Positions 1-9,656 of a stretch of 64,000 nucleotides of DNA are shown piece by piece. Position numbers and translations under genes: made by a program. Source of the stretch: Blautia parvula (GTDB lineage: Bacteria; Bacillota; Clostridia; Lachnospirales; Lachnospiraceae); the NCBI RefSeq assembly GCF_020215665.1, contig NZ_CP084061.1, positions 5,113,001 to 5,177,000 of the forward strand, given 5' to 3'. The notes below the pieces were generated by a model. The model was not told the origin of the DNA. It searched no databases and saw only the letters and a list, made by a program, of their open reading frames with translations. Numbering within the stretch: the first letter of the stretch is position 1; each line of letters begins with the position of its first letter.

Positions 1-1
1 C

Positions 2-1864
2 CTGGTGGTCGTGGAGGACCTGTACCGCCCGTATCGTCCGAAGCGCCGCACAAGAGCCACCATTGCCAAGGAAAAAGGCCTGGAACCCCTGGCAAATATC
101 ATTCTGCTGCAGATGACAGACAAGTCCCTGGAAGAGGAAGCAAAGGCATTTTTATCCGAGGAAAAAGAGGTCAAAACCCCGCAGGATGCCATTGCAGGGG
201 CAAAAGACATAGTGGCAGAGAGCATTTCCGATGAGGCGGACTACCGAATTCGCATCAGGGATATGACGGTGAAGAAGGGAAGGGTGGTTTCCGCTGCCAA
301 GAACCCGAAAGAATCATCTGTCTATGAGATGTACTATGATTATGAGGAGCCTATTGCAAAGGTGGCGGGCCACAGAGTCCTGGCCCTGAACCGCGGGGAG
401 AAGGAAAAAATCCTCACCGTGAAAATTGAAGCTCCCACAGAGGATATCATCCGCTACCTGGAAAAACAGGTGATCACCCGCAGTAACCCCAACACCACAC
501 CTGTTTTAAGGGACGTGGTGGAGGACAGCTACAGCCGTCTGATCGGCCCTGCCATTGAGAGGGAGATCCGCAATGATATGACAGAGAAGGCAGAGGACGG
601 AGCGATCAAGGTGTTCAAGAAGAACCTGGAACAGCTCCTCATGCAGCCTCCTATTGTAGGACAGGTCGTCCTTGGATGGGACCCGGCCTTCCGTACCGGC
701 TGTAAGCTGGCAGTGGTAGACCCCACCGGAAAAGTGCTGGACACGGTAGTTGTCTATCCCACAGCCCCCACAACCCCGGCAAAAATCGCCGCGGCAAAAG
801 AGACTGTGAAAAAACTCATCCGCAAATACAACATCACACTGATCTCCCTGGGCAACGGCACCGCTTCTAGAGAGTCTGAGCAGGTGATTGTGGAAATGCT
901 GAAGGAGATAACCGAGAACGTGCACTATGTCATCACCAACGAGGCCGGAGCCTCCGTGTACTCTGCCAGCAAACTGGCTACAGAGGAATTCCCCAACTTC
1001 GATGTGGGACAGAGAAGTGCCGCATCCATTGCCAGACGCCTTCAGGACCCTCTGGCAGAGCTGGTGAAGATCGATCCGAAGTCCATCGGTGTAGGCCAGT
1101 ATCAGCATGACATGAACCAGAAGAAGCTGGGCGAAGCCCTGTCCGGCGTTGTGGAGGACTGTGTAAATAAGGTGGGCGTGGATCTGAACACCGCCTCTGT
1201 TTCGCTTTTGGAATACGTGTCCGGTGTCAGCAAAGCCATCGCGAAAAATATCGTGACCTACAGGGAGGAAAACGGCCGTTTTGAGGACAGAAAACAGCTT
1301 TTAAAAGTAGCCAAGCTGGGGCCGAAAGCCTTTGAGCAGTGTGCCGGCTTCCTGCGCATCACAGGCGGGAAGAATCCTCTGGATGCCACCAGTGTCCATC
1401 CCGAGAGCTATGAAGCAGCAGAAAAATTCCTGGACAGTATGGGAATGAAGCCTGCGGATATCTTTGGCGGCAATGCGGTATATTATGTGAAAGACTACAA
1501 AAAGATGGCGGAAAAGCTGGGCGTGGGTGAGATGACCCTGCGGGACATTGTAAAAGAGCTCACCAAGCCGGGACGTGATCCCCGTGAGGAGATGCCGAAA
1601 CCTGTGCTGCGCACAGATGTCCTGGATATGAAGGACCTGAAAGAGGGCATGGTCCTCAAAGGAACGGTGAGAAACGTGATCGATTTCGGAGCATTTGTGG
1701 ATATAGGTGTGCATCAGGACGGTCTGGTGCATATTTCCGAGATGACAGAGCGCTTTATCAAACATCCGCTTGAGGCAGTCAGCGTAGGTGACGTGGTGGA
1801 TGTGAAAGTGCTCAGTGTGGACTTGAAAAAGAAGAGAATTTCCCTTACCATGAAAGGTATCTGA
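2..1864 (+). CDS. tex: Tex-family S1 RNA-binding protein, 5' end outside window
   Basis: The C-terminal 620 residues of the transcription accessory protein Tex, a cytoplasmic nucleic-acid-binding protein. The frame is open from base 2 and the first residues (LVVEDLYRPYRPKRRTRATI) are internal to the family, so the real start lies upstream; full Tex is over 700 residues. Visible domains in order: Tex N-terminal helical core, a YqgF/RNase H-like fold from about residue 220 (VLGWDPAFRTGCKLAVVD), a helix-hairpin-helix pair (about 395-455), and an S1 domain at the C-terminus (GTVRNVIDFGAFVDIGVHQD). The GTG at base 5 is not a credible start. The next gene follows after 82 bases on the same strand. 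Family call is firm; the exact RNA role is not known from sequence. Confidence 0.95.
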   Translation: MVVVEDLYRPYRPKRRTRATIAKEKGLEPLANIILLQMTDKSLEEEAKAFLSEEKEVKTPQDAIAGAKDIVAESISDEADYRIRIRDMTVKKGRVVSAAKNPKESSVYEMYYDYEEPIAKVAGHRVLALNRGEKEKILTVKIEAPTEDIIRYLEKQVITRSNPNTTPVLRDVVEDSYSRLIGPAIEREIRNDMTEKAEDGAIKVFKKNLEQLLMQPPIVGQVVLGWDPAFRTGCKLAVVDPTGKVLDTVVVYPTAPTTPAKIAAAKETVKKLIRKYNITLISLGNGTASRESEQVIVEMLKEITENVHYVITNEAGASVYSASKLATEEFPNFDVGQRSAASIARRLQDPLAELVKIDPKSIGVGQYQHDMNQKKLGEALSGVVEDCVNKVGVDLNTASVSLLEYVSGVSKAIAKNIVTYREENGRFEDRKQLLKVAKLGPKAFEQCAGFLRITGGKNPLDATSVHPESYEAAEKFLDSMGMKPADIFGGNAVYYVKDYKKMAEKLGVGEMTLRDIVKELTKPGRDPREEMPKPVLRTDVLDMKDLKEGMVLKGTVRNVIDFGAFVDIGVHQDGLVHISEMTERFIKHPLEAVSVGDVVDVKVLSVDLKKKRISLTMKGI

Positions 1865-1946
1865 GAATTACTTCTTACACGTGGCTGTACTGCAGGACAT
1901 GGAGTGAACAGTAAAATCTGAGGAAAACAGAAAGGAAGCGTCGAGA

Positions 1947-3746
1947 ATGAATGCAAACAGAGTAAGGATTGAAAAGCTGCAGGAAGAAATGGCAGCAGCG
2001 GGCATGGACATGTATCTGGTATCCACCGCGGATTTTCACCAGTCTGAGTATGTGGGAGCATACTTTAAAGTGCGGGCCTGGCTGTCAGGATTCACCGGTT
2101 CCGCGGGAACCCTGGTGGTGACAAAGGACAGCGCGTATCTCTGGACAGACGGACGGTATTTTATCCAGGCGGGCAAAGAGCTGGAGGGCACCGGAGTGAC
2201 CCTTATGAAGATGAGGGAGGAGGGCGTCCCCACAGTGGACGAGTTCCTGGAAAAAAATCTTCTGCAGGGCAGCTGCCTGGGATGTGACGGAAGGACCATC
2301 AGCGTCAGCCAGGGAAAGGCTTACGCGGAAATGATGGAAAAGAAACAGGGCCGTTTTCTGTGCCAGGATGACCTGGGAGGCAGAATCTGGAATGACAGAC
2401 CGGAAATGTCAAAAGAGCAGGCATTTCTTGTGGATGTGAAATATGTGGGCAGATCCAGAGAAGAAAAACTGGCAGATGTCCGCAGCATCATGAGAGAAAA
2501 CGGCGCTGACATCCATCTTCTCTCCAGTCTGGACGATATTGCATGGCTTCTGAATATCAGAGGTAATGATATTGAATGCAATCCCGTGATCCTCTCCTAT
2601 GTGATCCTCACAGAGAAGGATGTATTCTTCTATGTGCAGGAGGAGGCTGTTTCCGCTGAGATCCGCAGTGAACTGGAGAAAGCGGGAATCACGATCCGTC
2701 CGTATTATCAGGTATATGAGGATGTGAAGAAGTTTGCTGAGGAAAATACCGTGCTGCTGGATGAGGCAGTTGTCAACTATACTCTCTTTGAAAACATTCC
2801 GTCCGGCGTTAAGACTGTGAACTGCATAAATCCATCCAAGCCCATGAAGGCCATGAAAAATCAGGTGGAGCAGGAAAATGTGCGCAAAGCCCATATCAAG
2901 GATGCAAAGGCCATGTGCAGATTCATTTACTGGCTGAAACAGAATGTGGGGAAAGAGGAGATCACAGAATACAGCGCGGCAGAAAAGAGCTACGAGCTGC
3001 GTGCCCAGGACCCTGATTTCCTGGATCTGAGCTTTGGCACCATCTGTGCCTACGGCCCTAATGCAGCCATGTGCCATTATGCGCCGACAAAAGATGCCTG
3101 CGCCAAAGTGGAGCCGGAAGGATTCTTCCTCATTGACTCCGGCGGACAGTACTGGCAGGGGACCACAGATATCACAAGGACCATTGCGGTTGGAGCGCTG
3201 ACACAGGAGCAGAAGGAGCATTTCACACTGGTGCTCAAGGGAAATATCCGTCTTGCAACTGCAAAATTCATGTATGGAATGGGCGGTGCCCATCTGGACT
3301 GTCTGGCAAGAGGCCCTCTGTGGGAGAGAGGTCTTGACTTCAACCACGGCACAGGACACGGTGTGGGATTCCTGCTGAACGTACACGAGGGACCCCAGAA
3401 CATCAACTGGAACAGCGCCATCCGTCCGGGCGGCTATGTACCACTGGAGGAGGGCGTCCTGATTTCCGACGAACCGGGACTGTACCTGGAAGGCAGATAC
3501 GGCATCCGCTGTGAAAATCTGCTCATGTGCCGCAAGGGCGGGAAGAATGCCTACGGTCAGTTCATGGAATTCGAGGTCGTGACACTGGTTCCCTTTGAGC
3601 GGGAAGCCATTCTTCCGGAACTTCTCGGCCAGGAGGAACTGAAATGGCTGAATGCCTACCACAAACACGTGTATGAAACCATAGCGCCGCTTCTTGACAG
3701 CGAGGAGGAGCGTGAGTGGCTGAGGGAGGCTACGGCTGAGATTTAA
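1947..3746 (+). CDS. pepP: Xaa-Pro aminopeptidase (M24B)
   Basis: Cytoplasmic metallopeptidase that removes an N-terminal residue before proline. 599 residues, the long three-domain form: two creatinase-like N-terminal domains, then the M24 pita-bread catalytic domain from about residue 330. The five metal ligands are visible: two Asp in FLIDSGGQYWQGTTDITRTI (about 396 and 407), His in HGTGHGVGF (about 470), Glu in SDEPGLY (about 509) and Glu in MEFEVV (about 543). No signal peptide. The ATG follows an AAGGAAG ribosome site at good distance. It sits between tex and a broken ATPase-like gene, so it is probably housekeeping and not part of the sugar loci. Confidence 0.95.
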   Translation: MNANRVRIEKLQEEMAAAGMDMYLVSTADFHQSEYVGAYFKVRAWLSGFTGSAGTLVVTKDSAYLWTDGRYFIQAGKELEGTGVTLMKMREEGVPTVDEFLEKNLLQGSCLGCDGRTISVSQGKAYAEMMEKKQGRFLCQDDLGGRIWNDRPEMSKEQAFLVDVKYVGRSREEKLADVRSIMRENGADIHLLSSLDDIAWLLNIRGNDIECNPVILSYVILTEKDVFFYVQEEAVSAEIRSELEKAGITIRPYYQVYEDVKKFAEENTVLLDEAVVNYTLFENIPSGVKTVNCINPSKPMKAMKNQVEQENVRKAHIKDAKAMCRFIYWLKQNVGKEEITEYSAAEKSYELRAQDPDFLDLSFGTICAYGPNAAMCHYAPTKDACAKVEPEGFFLIDSGGQYWQGTTDITRTIAVGALTQEQKEHFTLVLKGNIRLATAKFMYGMGGAHLDCLARGPLWERGLDFNHGTGHGVGFLLNVHEGPQNINWNSAIRPGGYVPLEEGVLISDEPGLYLEGRYGIRCENLLMCRKGGKNAYGQFMEFEVVTLVPFEREAILPELLGQEELKWLNAYHKHVYETIAPLLDSEEEREWLREATAEI

Positions 3747-3763
3747 GGGATTGAGGTGAGATT

Positions 3764-5174
3764 ATGGGACCGGTAAAGGATATTGCACTTGGCATACAGG
3801 ATTACCGCAAGATCAGGGAGTATAATTACTACTATGTAGACAAAACACGTATGATAGGCGAATTTTTAAGGCGTGGGGCAGAGGTCACTCTGATTACGCG
3901 TCCGCGCAGATTTGGAAAGACGCTGAATATGTCTATGCTGGCAGAATTTTTGGATATTACAAAAAGCTCAGAGGGGATTTTTGAAAATACAGAAATTATG
4001 CAGACCTGTTTTGCAAAGGAAATGAATCAGTATCCTGTGATTTTCTTATCCTTTAAGGATGCAAAAGGCAATAGAAAATTACTGGTAAAACAGGTAAAAC
4101 TTGCACTGCTGGCTGAATACCAGAGGTTTTCCTGTATATTTACCCATCTTCCCCATATTGAACAGGTGATATATGAGAGGACACTTCAGGAACTGCTGGA
4201 TTATAATACGGGAAGTCTGTCAGGGATAGACAATGCACTGTATTTTCTATCAAAGACCGCTTGTAATTATTATGAGAGACCTGTGATCCTTCTGATCGAT
4301 GAGTATGATACCCCGTTTTTGGAGGCGCATATTAACGGCTTTTATCAGGAGGTGCACAGTGAACTTGCAGTTATGCTGTCTTCTGCACTGAAGGGCAACG
4401 AGTACCTGCACCTGTCATTGCTCACAGGGATTCAGAGAGTGGCAAAAGAAAATATCTTCTCCGGTCTGAACAATCTTCTTGTTTGTACGGTCAAGGATCC
4501 TGAATTTGCTGATTGTTTTGGATTTACGACTGCGGAAACAGTATCTCTTCTGCATTATTACGGTCTGGAACTGGATGATGAAGTGAAGGCAATGTATAAC
4601 GGATATTCCTTTTCCGGAGTAGATATCTATAATCCCTGGTCTGTTCTCAATTATGCACAGCGCAGGATACTGGAACCCTACTGGGTTAATACGAGCGAGA
4701 ATAAAATGATCCGATCAGCAATGGAACAATGCGATAAACTGTTTTTCAGGAATTATGATAAGCTGATTGAGACAGGAACGCTGACAGCCTCGGTTCAGCC
4801 AGAGAATTCATTTTATGAAATGCCCGGTACATCCTCACTGTGGGGGCTTTTGCTGAATTCGGGAATGATCACGATCGTAAAACGGCTGGATCCGGGATAT
4901 TATCAGATACGCATACCGAACAAAGAGGTAAGATCAGCTTTTATCGGCCTGACAGAATACGCATTGCAGATACAGGAAGGTTCTTTCAGCAATCTATTCG
5001 GTGCACTGCGCCAAGTACACAAAGGATGAATCCTGTGATCTGAAATGCCTGGCAGCGAAAGCCTTGGAGCAGATTGACCGGAGGCACTATACCTTTGGAC
5101 TGGAGGGCAGTGTGCTGTGCATCGGACTGGCACACCGTGGAAAAAGTGTGGAAGCGATGTGGGAAATGAAGTAG
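3764..5174 (+). pseudogene. AAA-ATPase-like / PD-(D/E)XK family gene, broken by deletion and frameshift
   Basis: The first 421 codons encode the N-terminal AAA-ATPase-like domain (Pfam AAA-ATPase_like type): the P-loop TRPRRFGKTLNMS near residue 45 and a Walker B stretch ILLIDEYDTPF near 180. The frame stops at 5027-5029. Downstream, another frame (4983-5174) encodes the family C-terminus (KYTKDESCDLKCLAAKALEQ onward, ending at TAG 5172-5174). Between them the nuclease-like domain with its D...ExK residues is missing. So an internal deletion that also shifts frame has removed the catalytic C-terminal domain. These genes are common and often decayed in gut Clostridia; their function is unclear. 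Starts 18 bases after pepP. Confidence 0.85.
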
Positions 5175-5179
5175 AGCAT

Positions 5180-5224
5180 AAAACGCTTATATCTGTATTT
5201 GGTTATGGATATAGGCGTTTTTTA
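5180..5224 (+). terminator. Rho-independent terminator after the broken ATPase gene
   Basis: AAACGCTTATATC pairs with GATATAGGCGTTT (13 bp with one T-G wobble) around a short loop, and the downstream arm runs into six T residues. It lies 6 bases after the last stop of the pseudogene and separates the housekeeping block from the sugar locus. Confidence 0.85.
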
Positions 5225-5229
5225 AGAAC

Positions 5230-5264
5230 CCTGTACCGCCGCCCAACCACCAAAACGGTACAGG
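5230..5264. promoter_or_regulatory. 9-bp inverted repeat upstream of the solute-binding protein
   Basis: CCTGTACCG (5230-5238) and CGGTACAGG (5256-5264) are perfect inverted repeats with a 17-base loop, between the terminator and the ribosome site of the next gene. There is no T-run, so it is not a standard terminator. It could be an operator, or a hairpin in the leader. No clear -35/-10 pair was found here. Confidence 0.4.
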
Positions 5265-5289
5265 TATGTGTCACCACCTGGAGGAAAAG

Positions 5290-6939
5290 ATGAAAATACG
5301 AGAGTTACTTTTGATCACCCTGTCAGCAGGCCTTATCCTGCTTTCCGGGTGCGGCGCAGAGCAGAATCCTACAGTTACAGAAGAGGGAGAAGATTCCTAT
5401 GCCAGAGCCTCCCTGTTCTGTGATGTGAATTTCTGGGAACCTCCTTCCTGGAGCACAGAGGAGGGAACCATCACCGGGGATATTACCGAAAAGACGGGCC
5501 TTGCCCTGGACATTACCGTACCACCCCAGAACGCGGATGCCCAGCTCAGCCTGATGCTTCTCAACGATGATCTGCCGGATATCATCTCCCTTACCAATGA
5601 GACCACGATCAGCCAGCTCATCACATCAGGGAAAGTCTGGGATCTGGAAGAGTTTTTAAAGCGTTACTGCCCGGAGTCCCATCTTCTGAAATCATTTCCG
5701 GAGGATATTAAGAGAGAGCTGATCAAACGGGACGGGGGCTGGTATGCCTATCCATCCCATATGAATTCCCAGGATTCCAGAAAGATCTGGAAGCCGAGTT
5801 CAAAGTTTTACGAGGACTGGACCAATTATAATGACAATAACGCAATCATCTGGAACAGGGAGCTTTTGGAGAAAGCAGGACTCACCGTGGAAGAGGTACA
5901 GACAGAGGAGCAGGTTCTGGCAGCCTGGGATAAAATGAAAAATATGCATCTGGATGTGGACGGAGAAGCGGTGATCCCTCTTCTGGTGGACGGAAAAGGC
6001 TACATTGATCCCACAGTGAAATTCCTGGAATATACCTTTGGCGCCGAGCGGGTGGATGAAAATGGAAACTACCGGGATATCCTGCTGCAGCCTCAGGCAG
6101 AGCATGCACTGCTGTTTTTAAATGAAGCCATACGGAACGGCTATGCAGCCCCGGAACAGCTTACCTATGAAAATACCAAGATAAAGAGCCTGATGGCTGG
6201 CGGAAACGTGTTCTGTTTCATAGGAAATGTAGCCAACAGCGGGATTGATTTTACAAAATGGGTTTCCTCAGGCCCTGTCTTATCCTCCGGGGGGGAGACA
6301 CCGGTGCTGGGCAAAAATCTGAGAGCACCTACAGGCTGGCTGAGCACATTTGTATCAAAAGACTGCAGAAACCCGGAACAGGTAGCGGCATGGATCGATT
6401 ATATGACCAGCGATGAGGGACTGCTGTTCTGGAGCTTTGGATACGAAGGCAGCGATTACCGCCTGGATGATGACGGCTATGTGGTACAGAGTGAAAAAGG
6501 GGAAGCCGCGTCTCTTGATTACGGACAGACCGGGCAGGGAGCCTGGTGGATGTTCGATAATTTTTCCTGGGAGAGAAGCATACTGCCCGAACCGGAGGAG
6601 GACAGCAGTACGGCAGCGGAAAAAGAGGTATATACAGCCTTTGGCAGTCATGACAGGACCGTGTCCTATGATGAGTCCCTGCTCCCTTTAACCGCAGAAG
6701 ATATTCCTCCGGAGAGTGACGAAGGGATATTGGATGCAAAGATCAGAGCCTATGAAAAAGAACAGATACCGCGTATTATCCTGGCAGGGAGCCGGGAGGA
6801 GGCAGCGGCCCGGTACAGCGAGATGACAGAGACCCTGAAGCGTATGGGGATTGAGACATTGGACGCCTATAAGAATGAGATATATCAGAAAAACTGCCGG
6901 GAATACGGCGGTAGAATAGAGAAAGTAAACGTGGAATGA
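5290..6939 (+). CDS. Extracellular solute-binding lipoprotein next to a sensor kinase
   Basis: Surface lipoprotein of the family 1 sugar-binding type. 549 residues from the ATG at 5290, chosen because GGAGG sits 8 bases upstream; an upstream in-frame ATG at 5266 lacks a ribosome site. The signal peptide ends in a lipobox (LILLSGCG, Cys near residue 20). The body has solute-binding features such as WNRELLEKAGLTVEEV and WLSTFVSKDCRNPEQVAAWI. No permease is next to it; the stop overlaps or abuts the histidine kinase gene. This suggests it feeds ligand to the YesM/YesN pair as an extracellular sensor, or serves the importer at 10.9 kb. The ligand is unknown. Confidence 0.85.
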   Translation: MKIRELLLITLSAGLILLSGCGAEQNPTVTEEGEDSYARASLFCDVNFWEPPSWSTEEGTITGDITEKTGLALDITVPPQNADAQLSLMLLNDDLPDIISLTNETTISQLITSGKVWDLEEFLKRYCPESHLLKSFPEDIKRELIKRDGGWYAYPSHMNSQDSRKIWKPSSKFYEDWTNYNDNNAIIWNRELLEKAGLTVEEVQTEEQVLAAWDKMKNMHLDVDGEAVIPLLVDGKGYIDPTVKFLEYTFGAERVDENGNYRDILLQPQAEHALLFLNEAIRNGYAAPEQLTYENTKIKSLMAGGNVFCFIGNVANSGIDFTKWVSSGPVLSSGGETPVLGKNLRAPTGWLSTFVSKDCRNPEQVAAWIDYMTSDEGLLFWSFGYEGSDYRLDDDGYVVQSEKGEAASLDYGQTGQGAWWMFDNFSWERSILPEPEEDSSTAAEKEVYTAFGSHDRTVSYDESLLPLTAEDIPPESDEGILDAKIRAYEKEQIPRIILAGSREEAAARYSEMTETLKRMGIETLDAYKNEIYQKNCREYGGRIEKVNVE

Positions 6940-6953
6940 GGGAGAGAACAGCA

Positions 6954-8654
6954 ATGAGGAAGAGATTAAAGGACAGTCTGTGGCTTCAGCTTATCGCGTT
7001 CACTGCTCTTATTATGTTCTTTTTACTGGCAGCCTACGCGATTACCGACAGCTATTCCGGCAAGATACTGCGGGACCGGACCATAGACCTGAATGATAAG
7101 ATACTGCTCCAGGTAGAAGGAAAAATGGAGGATTTCCATGATACACTGAACCATGTGGCAACATCCATGGCCTATGCGCCCACAACATACGATTATTTTA
7201 CTATGGACCCGGTGGCAAGAGTCATGGTCTCAGAGGATCTGTCAGAGATATTTTCCAACACGGTTTTACTGGAAAGTGACATAGCCGGGATCTATCTCTA
7301 TGATACTTCTTTGAATCAGATTGCTGCCATGGGAAAGGCGGCAGATAACCCGGATTTTGTCCAATCGCTGAAGAAGCAGATGGAATTTGGCGATATATTT
7401 TATCTGAATCAGGCGGGGGTTCCCTTTTATACGGTTTATTTTCCCGTCTATGATCTGAACAACAGGCAGTACGGCATTCAGACCGGAATGTGCGTTATGA
7501 TGATGCGGACAGATAATCTGTCCGGGCTTCTGGAGGATTCCCAGGCCACAGAGAATACACAGGTGTTTCTGCTTGACGGAAACTACCAGATCATAGCGTC
7601 CAGAGGGAACAACGGCCTGGAAGAACTGGACAGAAGTATGATGAGGAGCACGGACGAATTCTATGTAAAAGTGCGCAGTGTACGCATGGACGGGTGGAAA
7701 GTGGTCAGCCGCATACCGGAGAGTGAAATGAACAGCAGCATGGATGACGGCAAGAAATTCGTGACCATAGCCTATGTGCTGGCATTTGCGCTGCTGATAC
7801 TGCTGGTATGGTTCTGCTATAAGCGGTTTGTGGGGCCTCTTCACCAGGTTGACCTGTTTATCCAGAAGATAGTAGACAGGCCGGAGGAGAGAATGGAGAT
7901 CGGCAGGGAGGATGAGATCGGCACGGTGGTGCAAAGCCTGAACCATATGCTGGATGCCAGGCAGAAAATGAATCAGGAGATCCAGGAGTCCCAGAGGAGA
8001 ATGTACGAGGCGGAGATCGCCAAAAAGCAGCTTCAGGTCCTGGCTTACCGCAATCAGATCAATCCTCATTTTCTGTATAATACCTTTGAATGCATCTGCT
8101 CTATGGCGCTTTACTATGAGGTGGATGACATTGCGGAGATCACCATGGCGCTGTCCAAGGTTTTCCGCTTTGCCGTAAAAGGAGAGAACATTGTCAGTGT
8201 GGAGGAGGAAGTCAGCTATATACGGGAGTATGCCAAGATCATAGATTACCGTTTCATGGGAAAGATTGATGTGGACATTGAGATGGAGGACGCGGTGAAG
8301 GAAAAGCGGGTGATCAAACTCATGCTGCAGCCTCTTGTGGAAAATGCAGTGTTCCACGGCCTGGAACAGAAGCTGGAGGATGGAGAGGTGAATGTATCCA
8401 TACACATGCATGGAGAGGACCATATTATGTTTGTGGTGGAAGACAACGGCTGTGGGATTGAACCGGCAAGGCTTGTGTGGATGCGTGACAACCTGGACAG
8501 CAGACCCACGGGACAGAAGGGAATCGGGGTGGCCAATATCTATCAGAGGCTGAAACTGTTTTACGGGGATGATGTGGTCTTTCAGATCGAGAGCAGACTG
8601 GGAGAAGGAACCAGGATCACAATTATAATACCGGATGAGCTTGAGCCTGTTTGA
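6954..8654 (+). CDS. YesM-type sensor histidine kinase
   Basis: Membrane sensor kinase of the LytS/YesM class that would phosphorylate the response regulator directly downstream. 566 residues from the ATG at 6954 (GGGAGAG upstream); an ATG at 6936 that overlaps the previous stop is also possible. Order: N-terminal membrane segment, extracellular sensing region of about 240 residues (dCache-like by layout), second membrane segment (VTIAYVLAFALLILLVWFCY), HAMP-like linker, His_kinase domain with the phosphorylation site NQINPHFLYNT, and an ATPase domain (VENAVFHGLEQ, VVEDNGCGIEP, KGIGVANIYQRL). The preceding lipoprotein probably supplies the ligand signal. Confidence 0.93.
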   Translation: MRKRLKDSLWLQLIAFTALIMFFLLAAYAITDSYSGKILRDRTIDLNDKILLQVEGKMEDFHDTLNHVATSMAYAPTTYDYFTMDPVARVMVSEDLSEIFSNTVLLESDIAGIYLYDTSLNQIAAMGKAADNPDFVQSLKKQMEFGDIFYLNQAGVPFYTVYFPVYDLNNRQYGIQTGMCVMMMRTDNLSGLLEDSQATENTQVFLLDGNYQIIASRGNNGLEELDRSMMRSTDEFYVKVRSVRMDGWKVVSRIPESEMNSSMDDGKKFVTIAYVLAFALLILLVWFCYKRFVGPLHQVDLFIQKIVDRPEERMEIGREDEIGTVVQSLNHMLDARQKMNQEIQESQRRMYEAEIAKKQLQVLAYRNQINPHFLYNTFECICSMALYYEVDDIAEITMALSKVFRFAVKGENIVSVEEEVSYIREYAKIIDYRFMGKIDVDIEMEDAVKEKRVIKLMLQPLVENAVFHGLEQKLEDGEVNVSIHMHGEDHIMFVVEDNGCGIEPARLVWMRDNLDSRPTGQKGIGVANIYQRLKLFYGDDVVFQIESRLGEGTRITIIIPDELEPV

Positions 8655-8671
8655 AGAAAGGAGAAGGGAAT

Positions 8672-9406
8672 ATGTACAGGATTTATCTGGCAGATGATGA
8701 AACATGGGTAGTGATCGGTCTGAAAAAGCAGATTGAGAAATCAGGGCTGCCGTTTCAGGTGATCGGTGAGGCGAACAATGGGGTGGCGGCCATGGAGGAA
8801 ATTTTGGAGAAAAAGCCTGACATTCTGATAACGGATATCCGCATGCCGGGACTGAACGGCCTGCAGTTACTGGAAAAGCTCAGGGAAAAAGGAATCGCTG
8901 TGAAGGTGATCTTCATCAGCGGCTATGCGGAGTTTGAGTACGCCCAGTCCGCGCTCAGAATGGGGTCTTTTGACTATCTGCTGAAACCGGTGGAACAGGA
9001 GAAATTAAACCAGGTTCTGATAAGGCTGCTTGCCGCCTTCAGACGGGAGCGAGGAGAGGAGGAGGAGACTGCCCCGGAGGAACCCATCAACTCCTCAATG
9101 ATGAATCAGATAATCCGGGAGATACAGGAGAGATATACGGAAAACATCACACTCTCCGGTCTGGCGGAAGCACACGGAATCAGTACAGGCTATCTGAGCA
9201 GCCAGTTAAAGGCAGAGCTTGGCCTCTCCTTCTCGGAATACATTACCTCAAAACGTATCCAGAAGGCAAAGGAACTGCTGGCGGATGAAAGTCTCTCCGT
9301 GGAGTCCATTGCAGAGCAGACGGGATACAACGATTACTTCTATTTTATTAAAGTGTTTAAGAAAAACACAGGAATCTCCCCCAGCAAATACAGGAAGAAT
9401 CTGTAG
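8672..9406 (+). CDS. YesN-type response regulator with AraC DNA-binding domain
   Basis: Transcription activator paired with the kinase before it. 244 residues from ATG 8672, preceded by AAAGGAGAAGGGA. An in-frame TTG at 8651 overlaps the kinase stop but has no better site. Receiver domain at residues 1-120 with acidic pair DD near residue 8, phosphoacceptor Asp in DILITDIRMPG, and Lys in LLKPVEQEK. Two AraC helix-turn-helix motifs occupy about 145-244 (LSGLAEAHGISTGYLSSQLK and the C-terminal GYNDYFYFIKVFKKNTGISP). Likely targets are the adjacent importer genes; no binding site was identified. Confidence 0.94.
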   Translation: MYRIYLADDETWVVIGLKKQIEKSGLPFQVIGEANNGVAAMEEILEKKPDILITDIRMPGLNGLQLLEKLREKGIAVKVIFISGYAEFEYAQSALRMGSFDYLLKPVEQEKLNQVLIRLLAAFRRERGEEEETAPEEPINSSMMNQIIREIQERYTENITLSGLAEAHGISTGYLSSQLKAELGLSFSEYITSKRIQKAKELLADESLSVESIAEQTGYNDYFYFIKVFKKNTGISPSKYRKNL

Positions 9407-9556
9407 GAATGGACAAATTATGACAATATTTTTACCGGGAACCAAAAAAAGTACCAAAATAAAAAAATATTTACATGTGCATATTGTGATTCACACTTTA
9501 TAATATAGATAAATCGATTGGTGAATATGACAAAGCAGCAAGCGAAAAGATTTTTC

Positions 9557-9585
9557 TTGTAGAAATCGGTTTCATATATTATACT
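9557..9585 (+). promoter_or_regulatory. lacI promoter with its own operator inside
   Basis: TTGTAG (9557-9562) and TATACT (9580-9585) are 17 bp apart. The spacer holds GAAATCGGTTTCA (9562-9574), the reverse complement of the dyad core found at 10894 and 27468. The site lies 72 bases before the lacI start, so the regulator probably represses itself. Promoter and operator are sequence matches only. Confidence 0.65.
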
Positions 9586-9656
9586 GAACATAATATGCCA
9601 TGGCCCGAAAAGGTATCCGGCAGTTACCTATTAATAATATATGAACAGGTGAGACA

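Noticed and set aside
2409-3668. Long minus-strand frame opposite pepP
   Set aside because: Its residues mirror the codons of a certain gene on the other strand, there is no ribosome site or known domain, and the plus-strand M24 gene is complete.
7266-8705. 479-codon minus-strand frame opposite the YesM kinase
   Set aside because: Shadow of a clear histidine kinase; His/Leu-rich composition without domain or start signal.
9471-9504. Promoter built on TTACAT and TATAAT before lacI
   Set aside because: The spacing is 22 bp, too long; the pair at 9557-9585 fits better.
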